The translations under genes and the position numbers were made by a program. A stretch of 64,000 nucleotides of DNA, from contig DGTP01000006.1 of the NCBI GenBank assembly GCA_002394335.1, positions 1-64,000 on the forward strand. Direction: 5' to 3'. Under the pieces are notes generated by a model. That model searched no databases, had not been told where the DNA came from, and was given only the letters and a program-made list of their open reading frames with translations. Below, piece after piece: positions 1 to 7,852 of this stretch; positions within the stretch are counted from its first letter, which is position 1, and every line of letters starts with the position of its first letter. The stretch comes from Bacteroidales bacterium UBA4333 (lineage in GTDB: Bacteria > Bacteroidota > Bacteroidia > Bacteroidales > Paludibacteraceae).

Positions 1-20
1 AGGATCAAACTCTTCGTTGT
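1..20 (-). rRNA. 16S rRNA, 5' end only (partial)
   Basis: Read on the minus strand, the first 20 bases give ACAACGA followed by AGAGTTTGATCCT, the conserved start of bacterial 16S rRNA (the 27F primer site). By comparison with E. coli numbering, the mature 5' end should lie seven bases upstream of AGAGTTTGAT, at about position 20. The rest of the gene lies beyond the left edge. The window beginning exactly here suggests a contig that broke at a repeated rRNA operon. Confidence 0.93.
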
Positions 21-165
21 AATAAATAATAATTAATCTCAGCTCAAAATGATTTATTTGAATTGTACGGGAACTTTTTATCGTTCTTGTACTACATCAA
101 TTGATTGATCAAACTTTCAAAGATCGTTTTTGCTGTAGCCTCTATTTTTGAGGCGAAAGCGGATG

Positions 166-197
166 CAAAGGTACTGCTTTTTTTTGATATGTGCAAA
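166..197 (-). promoter_or_regulatory. rRNA operon promoter (Bacteroidota type)
   Basis: On the minus strand a -33 TTTG (194-197) is followed after 20 bp by TACCTTTG (166-173), a perfect match to the Bacteroidota -7 consensus TAnnTTTG. It faces the 16S gene, so transcription should begin near 160 and run leftward through the leader. Confidence 0.85.
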
Positions 198-339
198 TTT
201 TATATGCATTTTTTTGAAAAAAGTTCATAACTCACTGATAATCAATACCCATTATTTTTGCTCAAAAATGAGCCAAAAAACGCATTTGGCATAAGATTGG
301 TGAGGAGAGAGTATCAAAATATCCTACACCTATTAAATA

Positions 340-359
340 ACGCGTGCGTGCGCGCGTAT
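340..359. repeat. Alternating purine-pyrimidine tract
   Basis: Twenty bases alternate strictly purine-pyrimidine and are mostly CG/TG steps, in an otherwise AT-rich spacer just past the stop codon of the LRR gene. Such tracts can adopt Z-DNA under supercoiling. Whether this one does is inference. Confidence 0.5.
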
Positions 360-364
360 TATAG

Positions 365-1285
365 TCAGTCTTGGATGTATATTTGCAGAGAAGGACAACC
401 CCAAAATTGATTTTTCCGCATCACAGAGCGGCATTTGGGGTGAATAGTGAGTCGTTGGAGGCGGTAACAATTGCGGAAGACATAGTCTCCCATCTCTGCC
501 AAGCCTTCATCCAAGGAAGCCGAAGTGAGTGCTATACAAGACTCGAAAGCGGACTCTCCGAGGATACGGAGTGACTTGGGCAGTTCGACGGCGGTTAACG
601 CCGGGCAGTTCATAAAAGCCATTCTGTCTATGCGGGTGAGTCCTTCCGGGAAGAGCACAGCGGAGAGGCTTTGGCAATTAATGAAAGCATTCTCCCCTAT
701 TGAGAGCAGGCCTTCCGGCAGAGTGAGTGTCTGCAGGCTCCCGCAAGCCGAGAAACAGGAAGCGCCTATCTGCCGTAGAGAATCCGGAAAGCGGACTTCC
801 CGAAGAGAAGAGCAGTGATAGAAAGTGCGAAAATTAAGTACTCTGAGTCCTTCCGGCAGAATGAGGGAGGAGAGAGATGTACAGTTTTCAAAGGCTCCCA
901 GTTGGATTATCCTCATCGCAGGAGGCATTTTGACCGTCTGAAGGGACGTGCAGCCTGCAAAAGCGTAGGCGCCGACGGAATGGAGGGTAGCAGGCAGAGT
1001 GACAGAGACCAGGGAGGTACAATTCCTAAAAGCCGTATCACCGACAGCGACCACGGCGTAGCGCTTTTCTCTATAGGAGACGGAGTCCGGAATAACGAGC
1101 GAACCGGCATAAGGCGTCATCTCCGGCAATGCCGCCCTCACCTCCACTTCCGGTTGTGCGGCAGAGGCGCGGACATAATAGACGATATGCTCAGCCACGA
1201 ACTGCGAGACCGTTTCGGGTTTTCTGCGCGCAGAAAGAGAGGATACCGAAAACAAGAGCAACAGGATATATAAGAAGCGTTTCAT
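365..1285 (-). CDS. BspA-like leucine-rich-repeat protein (LRR_5)
   Basis: A 306-residue exported protein. The chosen ATG at 1285 begins MKRFLYILLLLFSVSSLSA, a clear signal peptide; the longer frame back to 1366 adds residues with no export signal and overlaps the promoters. From about residue 75 to the C-terminus there are eight or nine repeats of about 23 residues with the pattern AF.NC.SL..(V/L).LPE.L, the LRR_5 (BspA / Treponema pallidum) type found in surface adhesins and secreted proteins of Bacteroidota. There is no recognisable sorting tail or lipobox, so it is probably periplasmic or secreted. It is transcribed divergently from mnmE from an overlapping promoter pair. The ligand is unknown. 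Confidence 0.85.
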   Translation of the reverse strand: MKRFLYILLLLFSVSSLSARRKPETVSQFVAEHIVYYVRASAAQPEVEVRAALPEMTPYAGSLVIPDSVSYREKRYAVVAVGDTAFRNCTSLVSVTLPATLHSVGAYAFAGCTSLQTVKMPPAMRIIQLGAFENCTSLSSLILPEGLRVLNFRTFYHCSSLREVRFPDSLRQIGASCFSACGSLQTLTLPEGLLSIGENAFINCQSLSAVLFPEGLTRIDRMAFMNCPALTAVELPKSLRILGESAFESCIALTSASLDEGLAEMGDYVFRNCYRLQRLTIHPKCRSVMRKNQFWGCPSLQIYIQD

Positions 1286-1310
1286 ATCAGATGGTATTAC
1301 AAATTTCGTG

Positions 1311-1342
1311 CAAAAATAGTAAAAATTTTGGATATTTGCAAA
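1311..1342 (-). promoter_or_regulatory. Promoter of LRR gene
   Basis: On the minus strand TTTG (1339-1342), a 20-bp spacer and TATTTTTG (1311-1318) fit the Bacteroidota consensus. The site lies 26 bp upstream of the ATG at 1285 and overlaps the mnmE promoter by 16 bp. Confidence 0.65.
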
Positions 1343-1358
1343 AAAAGTTGTACCTTTG
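1327..1358 (+). promoter_or_regulatory. Promoter of mnmE operon
   Basis: TTTG (1327-1330), a 20-bp spacer and TACCTTTG (1351-1358) lie 26 bp before the ATG at 1385. This is a textbook Bacteroidota promoter, placed back to back with and overlapping that of the LRR gene. Confidence 0.85.
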
Positions 1359-1384
1359 CAGTCCAAATCACGAAAGATGTCAAA

Positions 1385-2713
1385 ATGGAGACCATTTGCG
1401 CCATAGCCACAGCATACGGACAGAGCGGAATAGCAGTCATCCGTGTAAGCGGGGAGGATGCTATCCGGGTTACGGACGGGCTCTTTGCCGGTCGCAGGCG
1501 TTTAGCAGAAACGGCAGGCGGTCAGATAGTCTTCGGCAAGATCCGGCGCGGAGACGAGGTGTTGGATGAAGTGCTGGCAAGTGTTTTCCGTGCGCCCCAT
1601 TCCTATACCGGCGAAGATGTTGTGGAGATATCCTGCCACGGCAGTGTTTATATCCAGGAGAAGCTGTTGGAATGGCTGATAGAGAGCGGCTGCCGCATGG
1701 CTCGCGGAGGCGAGTTCACCCAGCGTGCGTTTCTCAACGGTAAGATGGATCTGGCTCAAGCTGAAGCCGTGGCAGACCTGATAGCGGCGCAGTCCAAAGC
1801 AGAAAAAGATCTGGCGCTGAGCCAGTTACGGGGCAGTGTATCGAAAGAGATCGAGCAGTTACGGGAGAGGCTGTTAGAGTTCACGTCTCTCATCGAACTG
1901 GAGTTGGATTTTGCGGATCATGAGGAGTTGGAGTTCGCCGACAGAAGCGAGTTGAAAGCTTTGGCGGAAGAGATCAGTGCGACATTGGAGAAACTCACCG
2001 GTTCATTCAAGAGCGGCAATGCGATCCGCCACGGCATCCCAGTAGCGATAGCCGGTGCCCCAAACGCCGGCAAATCGACGTTGCTCAACGCGTTGCTTGG
2101 CGAGGAACGGGCGATTGTAAGCGACATCCAGGGCACTACGCGTGACACGATAGAGGACAGCGTTACGATAGACGGTATTCTCTTCCGGCTGACAGACACC
2201 GCCGGACTGCGCAAGACGGAGGATCAGTTAGAACAGATGGGTATAGCGCGCAGCCAGCAAGCAGCCCGGAAAGCGCAGATCATCCTCTATGTCATCGGCG
2301 ACTGGGAGAATGAGGAGATGCAACTTGACGAAACAGATATCCACGGTACTATCATCCGTGTATATAACAAAGCGGATCTTGCCCACAACGCCGGCATACA
2401 ACCGAGAGAAGGCATCTGCATCTCGGCCAAAGAAGGCAAGATAGAGCCTCTCAAAGAGGAGTTGGTACGATTATCGCACGAGATGATCCATCCGAGCGGA
2501 GTAATGATCAGCAATGCCCGTCATTATGAGGCGTTGCTGCGTGCTCTGGAGGCGATACGGCGGGTGAAAGAAGGACTTGCAGAAGGTCTAAGCGGAGAGT
2601 TGCTTTCGATGGATCTGCAAGACTGTCTGGAAGCCTTAGGCGAAGTCACGGGAAGGATCAGCAGTCAGGAGGTTTTGAACACTATTTTTAGTAAATTTTG
2701 TATAGGTAAATAG
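1385..2713 (+). CDS. mnmE: tRNA modification GTPase MnmE (TrmE)
   Basis: 442 residues, near the usual length of about 450. With MnmG it makes the cmnm5 modification at U34 of certain tRNAs in the cytoplasm. The N-terminal folate-binding domain begins METICAIATAYGQSGIAVIR, and a helical domain follows. The inserted G domain shows GAPNAGKST (P-loop), DIQGTTRDT, DTAGLR and NKAD. The protein ends in FCIGK, the conserved C-terminal motif whose Cys is functionally important. ATG 1385 is chosen because the upstream extension in the same frame reads through the promoter. yicC starts 2 bp after the stop, so the two are likely cotranscribed. Confidence 0.97.
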   Translation: METICAIATAYGQSGIAVIRVSGEDAIRVTDGLFAGRRRLAETAGGQIVFGKIRRGDEVLDEVLASVFRAPHSYTGEDVVEISCHGSVYIQEKLLEWLIESGCRMARGGEFTQRAFLNGKMDLAQAEAVADLIAAQSKAEKDLALSQLRGSVSKEIEQLRERLLEFTSLIELELDFADHEELEFADRSELKALAEEISATLEKLTGSFKSGNAIRHGIPVAIAGAPNAGKSTLLNALLGEERAIVSDIQGTTRDTIEDSVTIDGILFRLTDTAGLRKTEDQLEQMGIARSQQAARKAQIILYVIGDWENEEMQLDETDIHGTIIRVYNKADLAHNAGIQPREGICISAKEGKIEPLKEELVRLSHEMIHPSGVMISNARHYEALLRALEAIRRVKEGLAEGLSGELLSMDLQDCLEALGEVTGRISSQEVLNTIFSKFCIGK

Positions 2714-2715
2714 CT

Positions 2716-3612
2716 ATGATTTTATCAATGACGGGATTCGGCAGAGCCGAAAATCAATGGAAAGAGAAAAAGATTGTTGTTGAGTTGCGAAGCCTTAATT
2801 CCAAAACGATGGACATAAGTGTTCGCATTGCGCCGCAGCTACGGCATAAAGAGTTGGAAATCAGGAATATAGTATCGCAAAAACTGGAGCGCGGGAAGGT
2901 GGATTTGTCGATCTCTTATCAGGACATCAAATCGGGGGTTCAAAACCGGTTTACGCCGATCAACAAAGAGGCTTTTCAGTATTATTACCAGGAGTTGCAG
3001 ACGATGCAGAGTGAGTTGGGCATCGCGCCCCGTGATCTGACCGATACGATCCTGCGTCTGCCGGACGTAATGAAGGCTACAGAAGACGACAGCGATGTAG
3101 CAGAAGAAGAATGGCAGGTAGTGAAGCAGACTCTGGATGAAGCCATAGAGGCATTCCGTCAGTTCCGCATCCAAGAGGGGGCGTCACTGGAGAAGATGTT
3201 CCGCGAGAAGCTTGACGGCATAGAGTCGCTGCTGGCAGAGGTGGCACCCTATGAGCAATCGCGCGTAGAGAAGATCAAAGAGCATCTGATGCAGAATCTG
3301 GAGAAGCTGGCGGACGAGCAGAAACGCCAGATTGACCGCAACCGGCTGGAGCAGGAGATGATTTACTATCTGGAGAAACTGGATATCAACGAAGAGAAAG
3401 TACGTCTCACCAATCATCTGAAATACTTCCGCGAGACGCTGGACGGCGACGGAAGCGGTGTAGGCAAGAAATTAGGCTTTATCGCGCAGGAGATGGGTAG
3501 AGAGATCAACACTTTAGGCTCAAAGAGCAACCAATCGGAGATGCAGATTATCGTGGTGAAGATGAAAGACATCCTGGAGCAGATCAAAGAGCAGGTATTG
3601 AATGTACTATAA
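2716..3612 (+). CDS. YicC/YloC family endoribonuclease
   Basis: 298 residues, full length for the family. It begins MILSMTGFGRAE, the diagnostic N-terminal motif, and ends with the conserved DUF1732 part (GKKLGFIAQEMGREINTLGSK). YicC-like proteins are reported to be endoribonucleases acting on RNA or stable-RNA metabolism. It lies 2 bp after mnmE and is followed by gmk, an arrangement (yicC-gmk) common across bacteria. The middle (residues 150-220) is strongly helical and charged. Confidence 0.93.
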   Translation: MILSMTGFGRAENQWKEKKIVVELRSLNSKTMDISVRIAPQLRHKELEIRNIVSQKLERGKVDLSISYQDIKSGVQNRFTPINKEAFQYYYQELQTMQSELGIAPRDLTDTILRLPDVMKATEDDSDVAEEEWQVVKQTLDEAIEAFRQFRIQEGASLEKMFREKLDGIESLLAEVAPYEQSRVEKIKEHLMQNLEKLADEQKRQIDRNRLEQEMIYYLEKLDINEEKVRLTNHLKYFRETLDGDGSGVGKKLGFIAQEMGREINTLGSKSNQSEMQIIVVKMKDILEQIKEQVLNVL

Positions 3613-3637
3613 ACCGGTTCAGAACCGAAGCAGAACT

Positions 3638-4189
3638 ATGATATATATTTTTTGTGCGCCAAGCGGCAGTGGCAAATCGACGATGGTCCGTCATTTGCTG
3701 GAGAAACACCCCGATCTGTTCGAGTTATCGATCTCATGCACTACCCGTGCTCCGCGCGGGCAAGAGGTACATGGAAAGGAGTACTATTTTGTGACGGTAG
3801 ACGAGTTTAAGCAACGGATCGCCAATGATGAGTTCATCGAGTTTGAGCAAGTGTATGAAGGTCTATACTACGGTACTCTGAAAAAAGAGATAGAGCGCAT
3901 CGAGCAAGACGGCAAGCAGGTGCTTTTTGACGTAGATGTCAAGGGGGGAATCAACCTCAAGCACATCCTCGGTGAAAGAGCCACTTCGATTTTTATCTGT
4001 CCTCCTTCGATCGAGGAGTTACGCAACCGTCTGGAAAGGCGCGGAGACACTTCGCCGGAGATGATAGAGAAGCGTATCGCCAAAGCCTCGACAGAGATGG
4101 AGGACATGAAATATTTCGACCGCGTGGTGGTGAATGACCGTCTGGAGCACGCCTTCGAGCAGTTAGACGAAATCATAAACGAGCAATAA
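3638..4189 (+). CDS. gmk: Guanylate kinase
   Basis: 183 residues. It phosphorylates GMP to GDP with ATP in the cytoplasm. MIYIFCAPSGSGKSTM carries the P-loop, SCTTRAPRGQEVHGKEYYF is the GMP-binding segment, and DVDVKGGINLK is typical of the family. The ATG at 3638 is chosen over an in-frame upstream start at 3602, which would overlap yicC and add residues before the first beta strand. nadD follows directly, so yicC, gmk and nadD are probably one transcript. Confidence 0.96.
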   Translation: MIYIFCAPSGSGKSTMVRHLLEKHPDLFELSISCTTRAPRGQEVHGKEYYFVTVDEFKQRIANDEFIEFEQVYEGLYYGTLKKEIERIEQDGKQVLFDVDVKGGINLKHILGERATSIFICPPSIEELRNRLERRGDTSPEMIEKRIAKASTEMEDMKYFDRVVVNDRLEHAFEQLDEIINEQ

Positions 4190-4708
4190 GTGTTGAAGAC
4201 AGGTATCTACGGCGGCAGTTTCAATCCGATACACTATGGTCATATCGGGTTGGCGAAATGGGTGATAGAGCACACCGATCTGGACGAGTTATGGCTGATG
4301 GTGTCTCCCAACAACCCTCTCAAGCCGGCTTCGGAGTTATCCGACGCGCAAGAGCGGTTAGCCCAAGCGCGCGAAGCTACGCAAGGTATTGCAGGAGTGC
4401 GGGTCTCGGATTTCGAGTTCAGCCTACCCCGCCCTACTTACACTGCCAACACACTCAGAGCGCTGCATAAAAAATATCCGGAAAGAAACTTTGTTTTGGT
4501 CATCGGCGAGGACAATCTGCGAATTCTGAACCGATGGCGCGAGTGGGAGTGGATTATCGCCAATCATGAGATATATGTCTATCCGCGTCACGGAGAAACA
4601 AAGGGGTCAGAAATCCAGGACAAGCACATCATTTTGCTTCAAGGAGCGCCTTACTTTGACATCTCGAGCACGGAAATACGGCAGCAAAGCAAAAAAAACA
4701 CGAAATAA
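4190..4708 (+). CDS. nadD: Nicotinate-nucleotide adenylyltransferase
   Basis: 172 residues. It adenylates nicotinate mononucleotide in NAD synthesis. The nucleotidyltransferase motif GGSFNPIHYGH is near the N-terminus, and ISSTEIRQ, the second signature, is near the C-terminus. The start is non-ATG: GTG at 4190 follows the gmk stop directly, and TTG at 4193 is the alternative. The tight junction suggests translational coupling to gmk. It is slightly shorter at the C-terminus than many NadD proteins. Confidence 0.94.
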   Translation: MLKTGIYGGSFNPIHYGHIGLAKWVIEHTDLDELWLMVSPNNPLKPASELSDAQERLAQAREATQGIAGVRVSDFEFSLPRPTYTANTLRALHKKYPERNFVLVIGEDNLRILNRWREWEWIIANHEIYVYPRHGETKGSEIQDKHIILLQGAPYFDISSTEIRQQSKKNTK

Positions 4709-4740
4709 TTTGTATATATGCAAAATTTTTCGTACCTTTG
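4709..4740 (+). promoter_or_regulatory. Promoter of HTH-like small gene
   Basis: TTTG (4709-4712), a 20-bp spacer and TACCTTTG (4733-4740) lie immediately after the nadD stop and 42 bp before the ATG at 4783. Confidence 0.85.
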
Positions 4741-4782
4741 CAACGCCAATTAGAAAAAACAATCTTTAATAACAATAAATCT

Positions 4783-5025
4783 ATGACAAGAACCACATTT
4801 AATCGCCTTCGTAGCGTAAAAGACAGTTTGCCTCACGGCAGTATGGATGCTATTGCACAAGAGTTGAATATCACTGCTGATGAGGTGCGCGCCTATTTCA
4901 ACGGTGAGGGAATTGCAGACTATCACATGGAAGCAGGTCCTGAGGGCGGCATTGTTACATTCTCCAACACCCGAATTCTGGAGGTAGCACTCCGAATTGC
5001 GTGGGAGGCCAAGAACAATCTGTGA
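4783..5025 (+). CDS. Small HTH-like protein conserved in Bacteroidota
   Basis: 80 residues starting MTRTTFNRLRSVKDSLPHGS. The segment MDAIAQELNITADEVRAYF reads like a helix-turn-helix (helix, turn at NIT, recognition helix), so DNA binding is likely but unproven. The rest is acidic. The ATG at 4783 lies 42 bp after a strong promoter; an in-frame start further upstream would lie within the -7 box. The following barrel gene probably starts within its last codons (GTG 5022 overlaps the TGA), suggesting coupling. I cannot assign a regulatory target. Confidence 0.75.
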   Translation: MTRTTFNRLRSVKDSLPHGSMDAIAQELNITADEVRAYFNGEGIADYHMEAGPEGGIVTFSNTRILEVALRIAWEAKNNL

Positions 5026-5939
5026 TTGCGTTGAAGAAGCGCTATAACAATTTTTGGAAGGTGGCAACTCCGGTGATTATAGCCGGGGTGCTTCCTTTTC
5101 TGTTTTCTTCGCGCGCGTTCGCGCAAGAGGAGGGGCGTATTTCTACGGATACGGTCACAGAAATTCAGACGGCAGACCCGGTTGCTGCCAGGCGGTTGAA
5201 GCATCAGAAGGAGTTCTCTTACGGCGCCTTTGCCTCAATAGAGAGCAATTATCTCTGGCGCGGACTGAATTTGGGAGGACTATCCTTGCAAAGCAGTGCC
5301 AATATCAGTTACTGGGGCGTCTATTTAGACATGTGGTGGAATTTAGGCGTGCCGGATTACGGGTTCAAAGCCTTCCAGCCGGAAGTGGATTTGACATTCG
5401 GTTTCAGGCGATGGGGATTGGATATATGCGCCATGTATGTATATAATTTCAACAAGGGGTTCTTTGATTTCAGCAACTATCCTCCCGGCTCCGGCGGTAA
5501 TGGTCTGGAGGTGCGCGGACGATACACTGTGAGCGACAAAATTCCCCTGAGTTTTCTATGGGCGACCAAAGTGAGCGCCAAAGACGGTTATTATGACGAG
5601 TCAGGCGAGTTGAAGCGGGCGTGGTCAACGTATATAGAGGTGAGTTACACCCACACCTTCAAGAACGGCCTCAGTCTCTACGGGGCGGTAGGAATGACGC
5701 CATGGCGAAGCATCTATACCTATTATTACGGAGGTGCGATGGTGAACAATATCGACCTGAGGTGCTGGAAGAAATGGGTGGTGAGCAAGCACTGCGGAAT
5801 ACAGTTGACGGGGCAGTTGATGCTGAATCCGTATTTCATGACGGACCGTACGGCAGCCGAAGCCGTTTACAGCCACCATCAGTTAGGTTCGCCCCAGCTG
5901 AACGGAAATATCGGTGTGAAAGTTTTTTTGATAAAATAA
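5022..5939 (+). CDS. Outer-membrane beta-barrel protein, paralogue 1
   Basis: About 305 residues with a signal peptide (KKRYNNFWKVATPVIIAGVL... cut after AFAQ). The mature part alternates hydrophobic and aromatic residues as in a barrel. Family-like motifs are SNYLWRGLNLGG, QPEVDLTFGF, RAWSTYIEVSY and GMTPWRSIYTYY, which are shared with the next gene. These resemble TIGR02001/TorF-like putative porins. There is no ATG: candidate starts are GTG 5001, GTG 5022 (overlapping the previous stop as GTGA) and TTG 5031. I chose 5022. The substrate is unknown. Confidence 0.75.
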   Translation: MIALKKRYNNFWKVATPVIIAGVLPFLFSSRAFAQEEGRISTDTVTEIQTADPVAARRLKHQKEFSYGAFASIESNYLWRGLNLGGLSLQSSANISYWGVYLDMWWNLGVPDYGFKAFQPEVDLTFGFRRWGLDICAMYVYNFNKGFFDFSNYPPGSGGNGLEVRGRYTVSDKIPLSFLWATKVSAKDGYYDESGELKRAWSTYIEVSYTHTFKNGLSLYGAVGMTPWRSIYTYYYGGAMVNNIDLRCWKKWVVSKHCGIQLTGQLMLNPYFMTDRTAAEAVYSHHQLGSPQLNGNIGVKVFLIK

Positions 5940-5968
5940 CGAACTAATATTATATTTAAGGTAAAAAG

Positions 5969-6829
5969 ATGAAAAAACTTGTACTATGTATGGCAGTGCT
6001 GGTAAGCAGCCTGCAGGTAATGGCAGAGATCAAATTCGGCTATGATGCCGGAGCGGAGATTGTCAGTTCTTACATCTGGCGTGGTCAGTACAACGGTGGT
6101 TTGAGTTTTCAGCCCAACGCAACAGTAGGTTTTGATGCCGCAGACGAGAAGGTATCCTTCCGTATCGGTGCGTGGGGAAGTGTCGGTGCCAGTGACTGGA
6201 AGTTCCGTTTCAACCAGCCGGAGCGTTTGGACGGAAGCAATCCCAACACCTATTTTGTGCCGGAGGTAGATCTTCTGGCAACGTTGAACATCTACGGTCT
6301 TAACCTCGGAGCCACCCACTATTATTATTTCGGCGGTACACCATTCTTCTCCGGTTTGGAGGAAGACGGCGGAAGCCAGACTGAGGTGTCGTTGGGTTAT
6401 GACTTCGGGGTGCTGAGTCCGGTAGGTCTCTATTTCAACTGGTACACGATGGTAGCCGGCAACGACTGCTACTATGAGGGTCTATTGGGCGATGCCAAAC
6501 GTGCATGGTCCAGCTATATCGAAGTAGGCTACAAACAAGAGTTGCCTCTGGGTTTCTCGGCAGAGTTGCAGGTAGGAATGACACCATGGCGAAGCACTTA
6601 TACCGACTACGATGACGGCTGGAACGGCAAGGGTTTTGCCGTAACCAATATCGCAGCCCGTCTGGGCAAAGAGTTTGAGACCGAGTTCTGTACCATTGAT
6701 CTCTTCCTCTCCGGCAGTATCAATCCCTATAACCTCAACAAGGAAAATGCCTTTGTCTGGGAAGCCGGCGATGACAAACTCTATCAGCAGAAAATAAACG
6801 GAACAATCGGCGTTGGCATCTGGTTCTGA
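5969..6829 (+). CDS. Outer-membrane beta-barrel protein, paralogue 2
   Basis: 286 residues with signal peptide MKKLVLCMAVLVSSLQVMAE. SSYIWRGQYNGG, PEVDLLATLNIYGLNLG, RAWSSYIEVGY and VGMTPWRSTYTDYDDG match the upstream gene block for block, so the two arose by tandem duplication. It ends GTIGVGIWF, a typical barrel terminus with a final aromatic residue. The stop overlaps the apbE start by one base (TGATG), which suggests that both barrels and apbE are translated from one message. Confidence 0.82.
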   Translation: MKKLVLCMAVLVSSLQVMAEIKFGYDAGAEIVSSYIWRGQYNGGLSFQPNATVGFDAADEKVSFRIGAWGSVGASDWKFRFNQPERLDGSNPNTYFVPEVDLLATLNIYGLNLGATHYYYFGGTPFFSGLEEDGGSQTEVSLGYDFGVLSPVGLYFNWYTMVAGNDCYYEGLLGDAKRAWSSYIEVGYKQELPLGFSAELQVGMTPWRSTYTDYDDGWNGKGFAVTNIAARLGKEFETEFCTIDLFLSGSINPYNLNKENAFVWEAGDDKLYQQKINGTIGVGIWF

Positions 6830-7833
6830 TGAATAAAAAACAATACGTAATCGTTTCTGCTCTGGCAGGAATTATTCTCTTGACAGTGGCGCTCTTCAGG
6901 TATGAGGAGCGCCCTCTGCAAAAGACCTATTTCCATAACGAAGGAAAGGTTTTCGGCACCTATTACAAGGTGCAATACGACGGAACGGCAGACTTGCAAC
7001 CGGCGATAGACAGTGCGTTTAAGGCTTTTGACCGATCGCTTAGCATGTTCAATCCAGAGTCGGTCATCTCCGCCGTCAACAATAATCGCGACACCGTTAC
7101 TGATGCGCGGTTTGAGCAAATGTGGGCACAAGCGATGGAAGTGAGCGAATGGAGCGAGGGGGCGTTTGATATCACCGTTGCGCCGCTGGTCAACTTATGG
7201 GGATTCGGGTTCAAACATCGCGAGGAAGTCACAGAGGCGAAGATTGACTCCGTGATGCCGCTGATAGGCTGGCAGAAGGTGCGGCTGGAGAACCATCATG
7301 TCATCAAAGAGGATCCGCGTATGATGCTGGATGCCAGCGCAGTAGCCAAGGGTCAAGCCTGCGATGTGATAGCCGAAGTACTGAAAGCTCACGGTGCAGA
7401 AAACTGGCTGGTGGATATAGGCGGCGAAGTGGTGTCGCGGGGTAACAACAGTCAGGGCAATGCCTGGCGGATAGGTATCACCAAGCCTGTTGACGACTCT
7501 ACCGGGGTGCAGAACGAAATCCAAGAGGTTATCGAAGTGCATGATATAGCAATGGCAACGAGCGGCAACTACCGCAACTTCTATTACGAAGGCAAGGAGC
7601 GCCGCAGCCACACGATTGATCCACGAAGCGGCAAACCCGTGCAGCACTCGCTGCTGAGCGCAACGGTTGTAGCCGGTAACTGCATGAAAGCCGACGCTCT
7701 GGCAACGGCATGTATGGTTCTCGGAGAGGAGAAAGCACTCCCGATGATAGAGAAAGCCGGCGCGGCGTGCTATCTGATTATAGCGCAAGGCGACAGTCTT
7801 GTGGTCAAGACCTCCAAAAACTGGCAATACTAA
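6829..7833 (+). CDS. apbE: FAD:protein FMN transferase (ApbE)
   Basis: 334 residues. ApbE covalently attaches FMN to Ser/Thr of exported redox proteins (for example Rnf and Nqr subunits). An N-terminal membrane segment (residues 6-23) is followed by the ApbE fold: VFGTYYKVQY, FDRSLSMFNPESVIS, DASAVAKGQACDVIAEVL, DIGGEVVSRG and SHTIDPRSGKPV, the Mg- and FAD-binding signatures. There is no lipobox Cys, so it is anchored by the helix. No flavinylation target is visible in this window. Coupling to the two barrels upstream is unusual. Confidence 0.95.
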   Translation: MNKKQYVIVSALAGIILLTVALFRYEERPLQKTYFHNEGKVFGTYYKVQYDGTADLQPAIDSAFKAFDRSLSMFNPESVISAVNNNRDTVTDARFEQMWAQAMEVSEWSEGAFDITVAPLVNLWGFGFKHREEVTEAKIDSVMPLIGWQKVRLENHHVIKEDPRMMLDASAVAKGQACDVIAEVLKAHGAENWLVDIGGEVVSRGNNSQGNAWRIGITKPVDDSTGVQNEIQEVIEVHDIAMATSGNYRNFYYEGKERRSHTIDPRSGKPVQHSLLSATVVAGNCMKADALATACMVLGEEKALPMIEKAGAACYLIIAQGDSLVVKTSKNWQY

Positions 7834-7852
7834 CAAACCACTATCTATACTC

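Larger units (their letters stand above)
21..364. other. Gene-free 16S upstream region
   Basis: This 344-bp stretch has no convincing ORF. On the minus strand it holds the rRNA promoter (166-197) and roughly 140 bp of AT-rich leader running to the 16S 5' end. The part near the neighbouring LRR gene ends in an alternating C/G-rich tract (340-359). I see no tRNA in it. Confidence 0.7.

Noticed and set aside
7799..7852. Upstream start of the GH97 gene
   Set aside because: It overlaps apbE and hides the lipoprotein signal peptide that starts at 7853.
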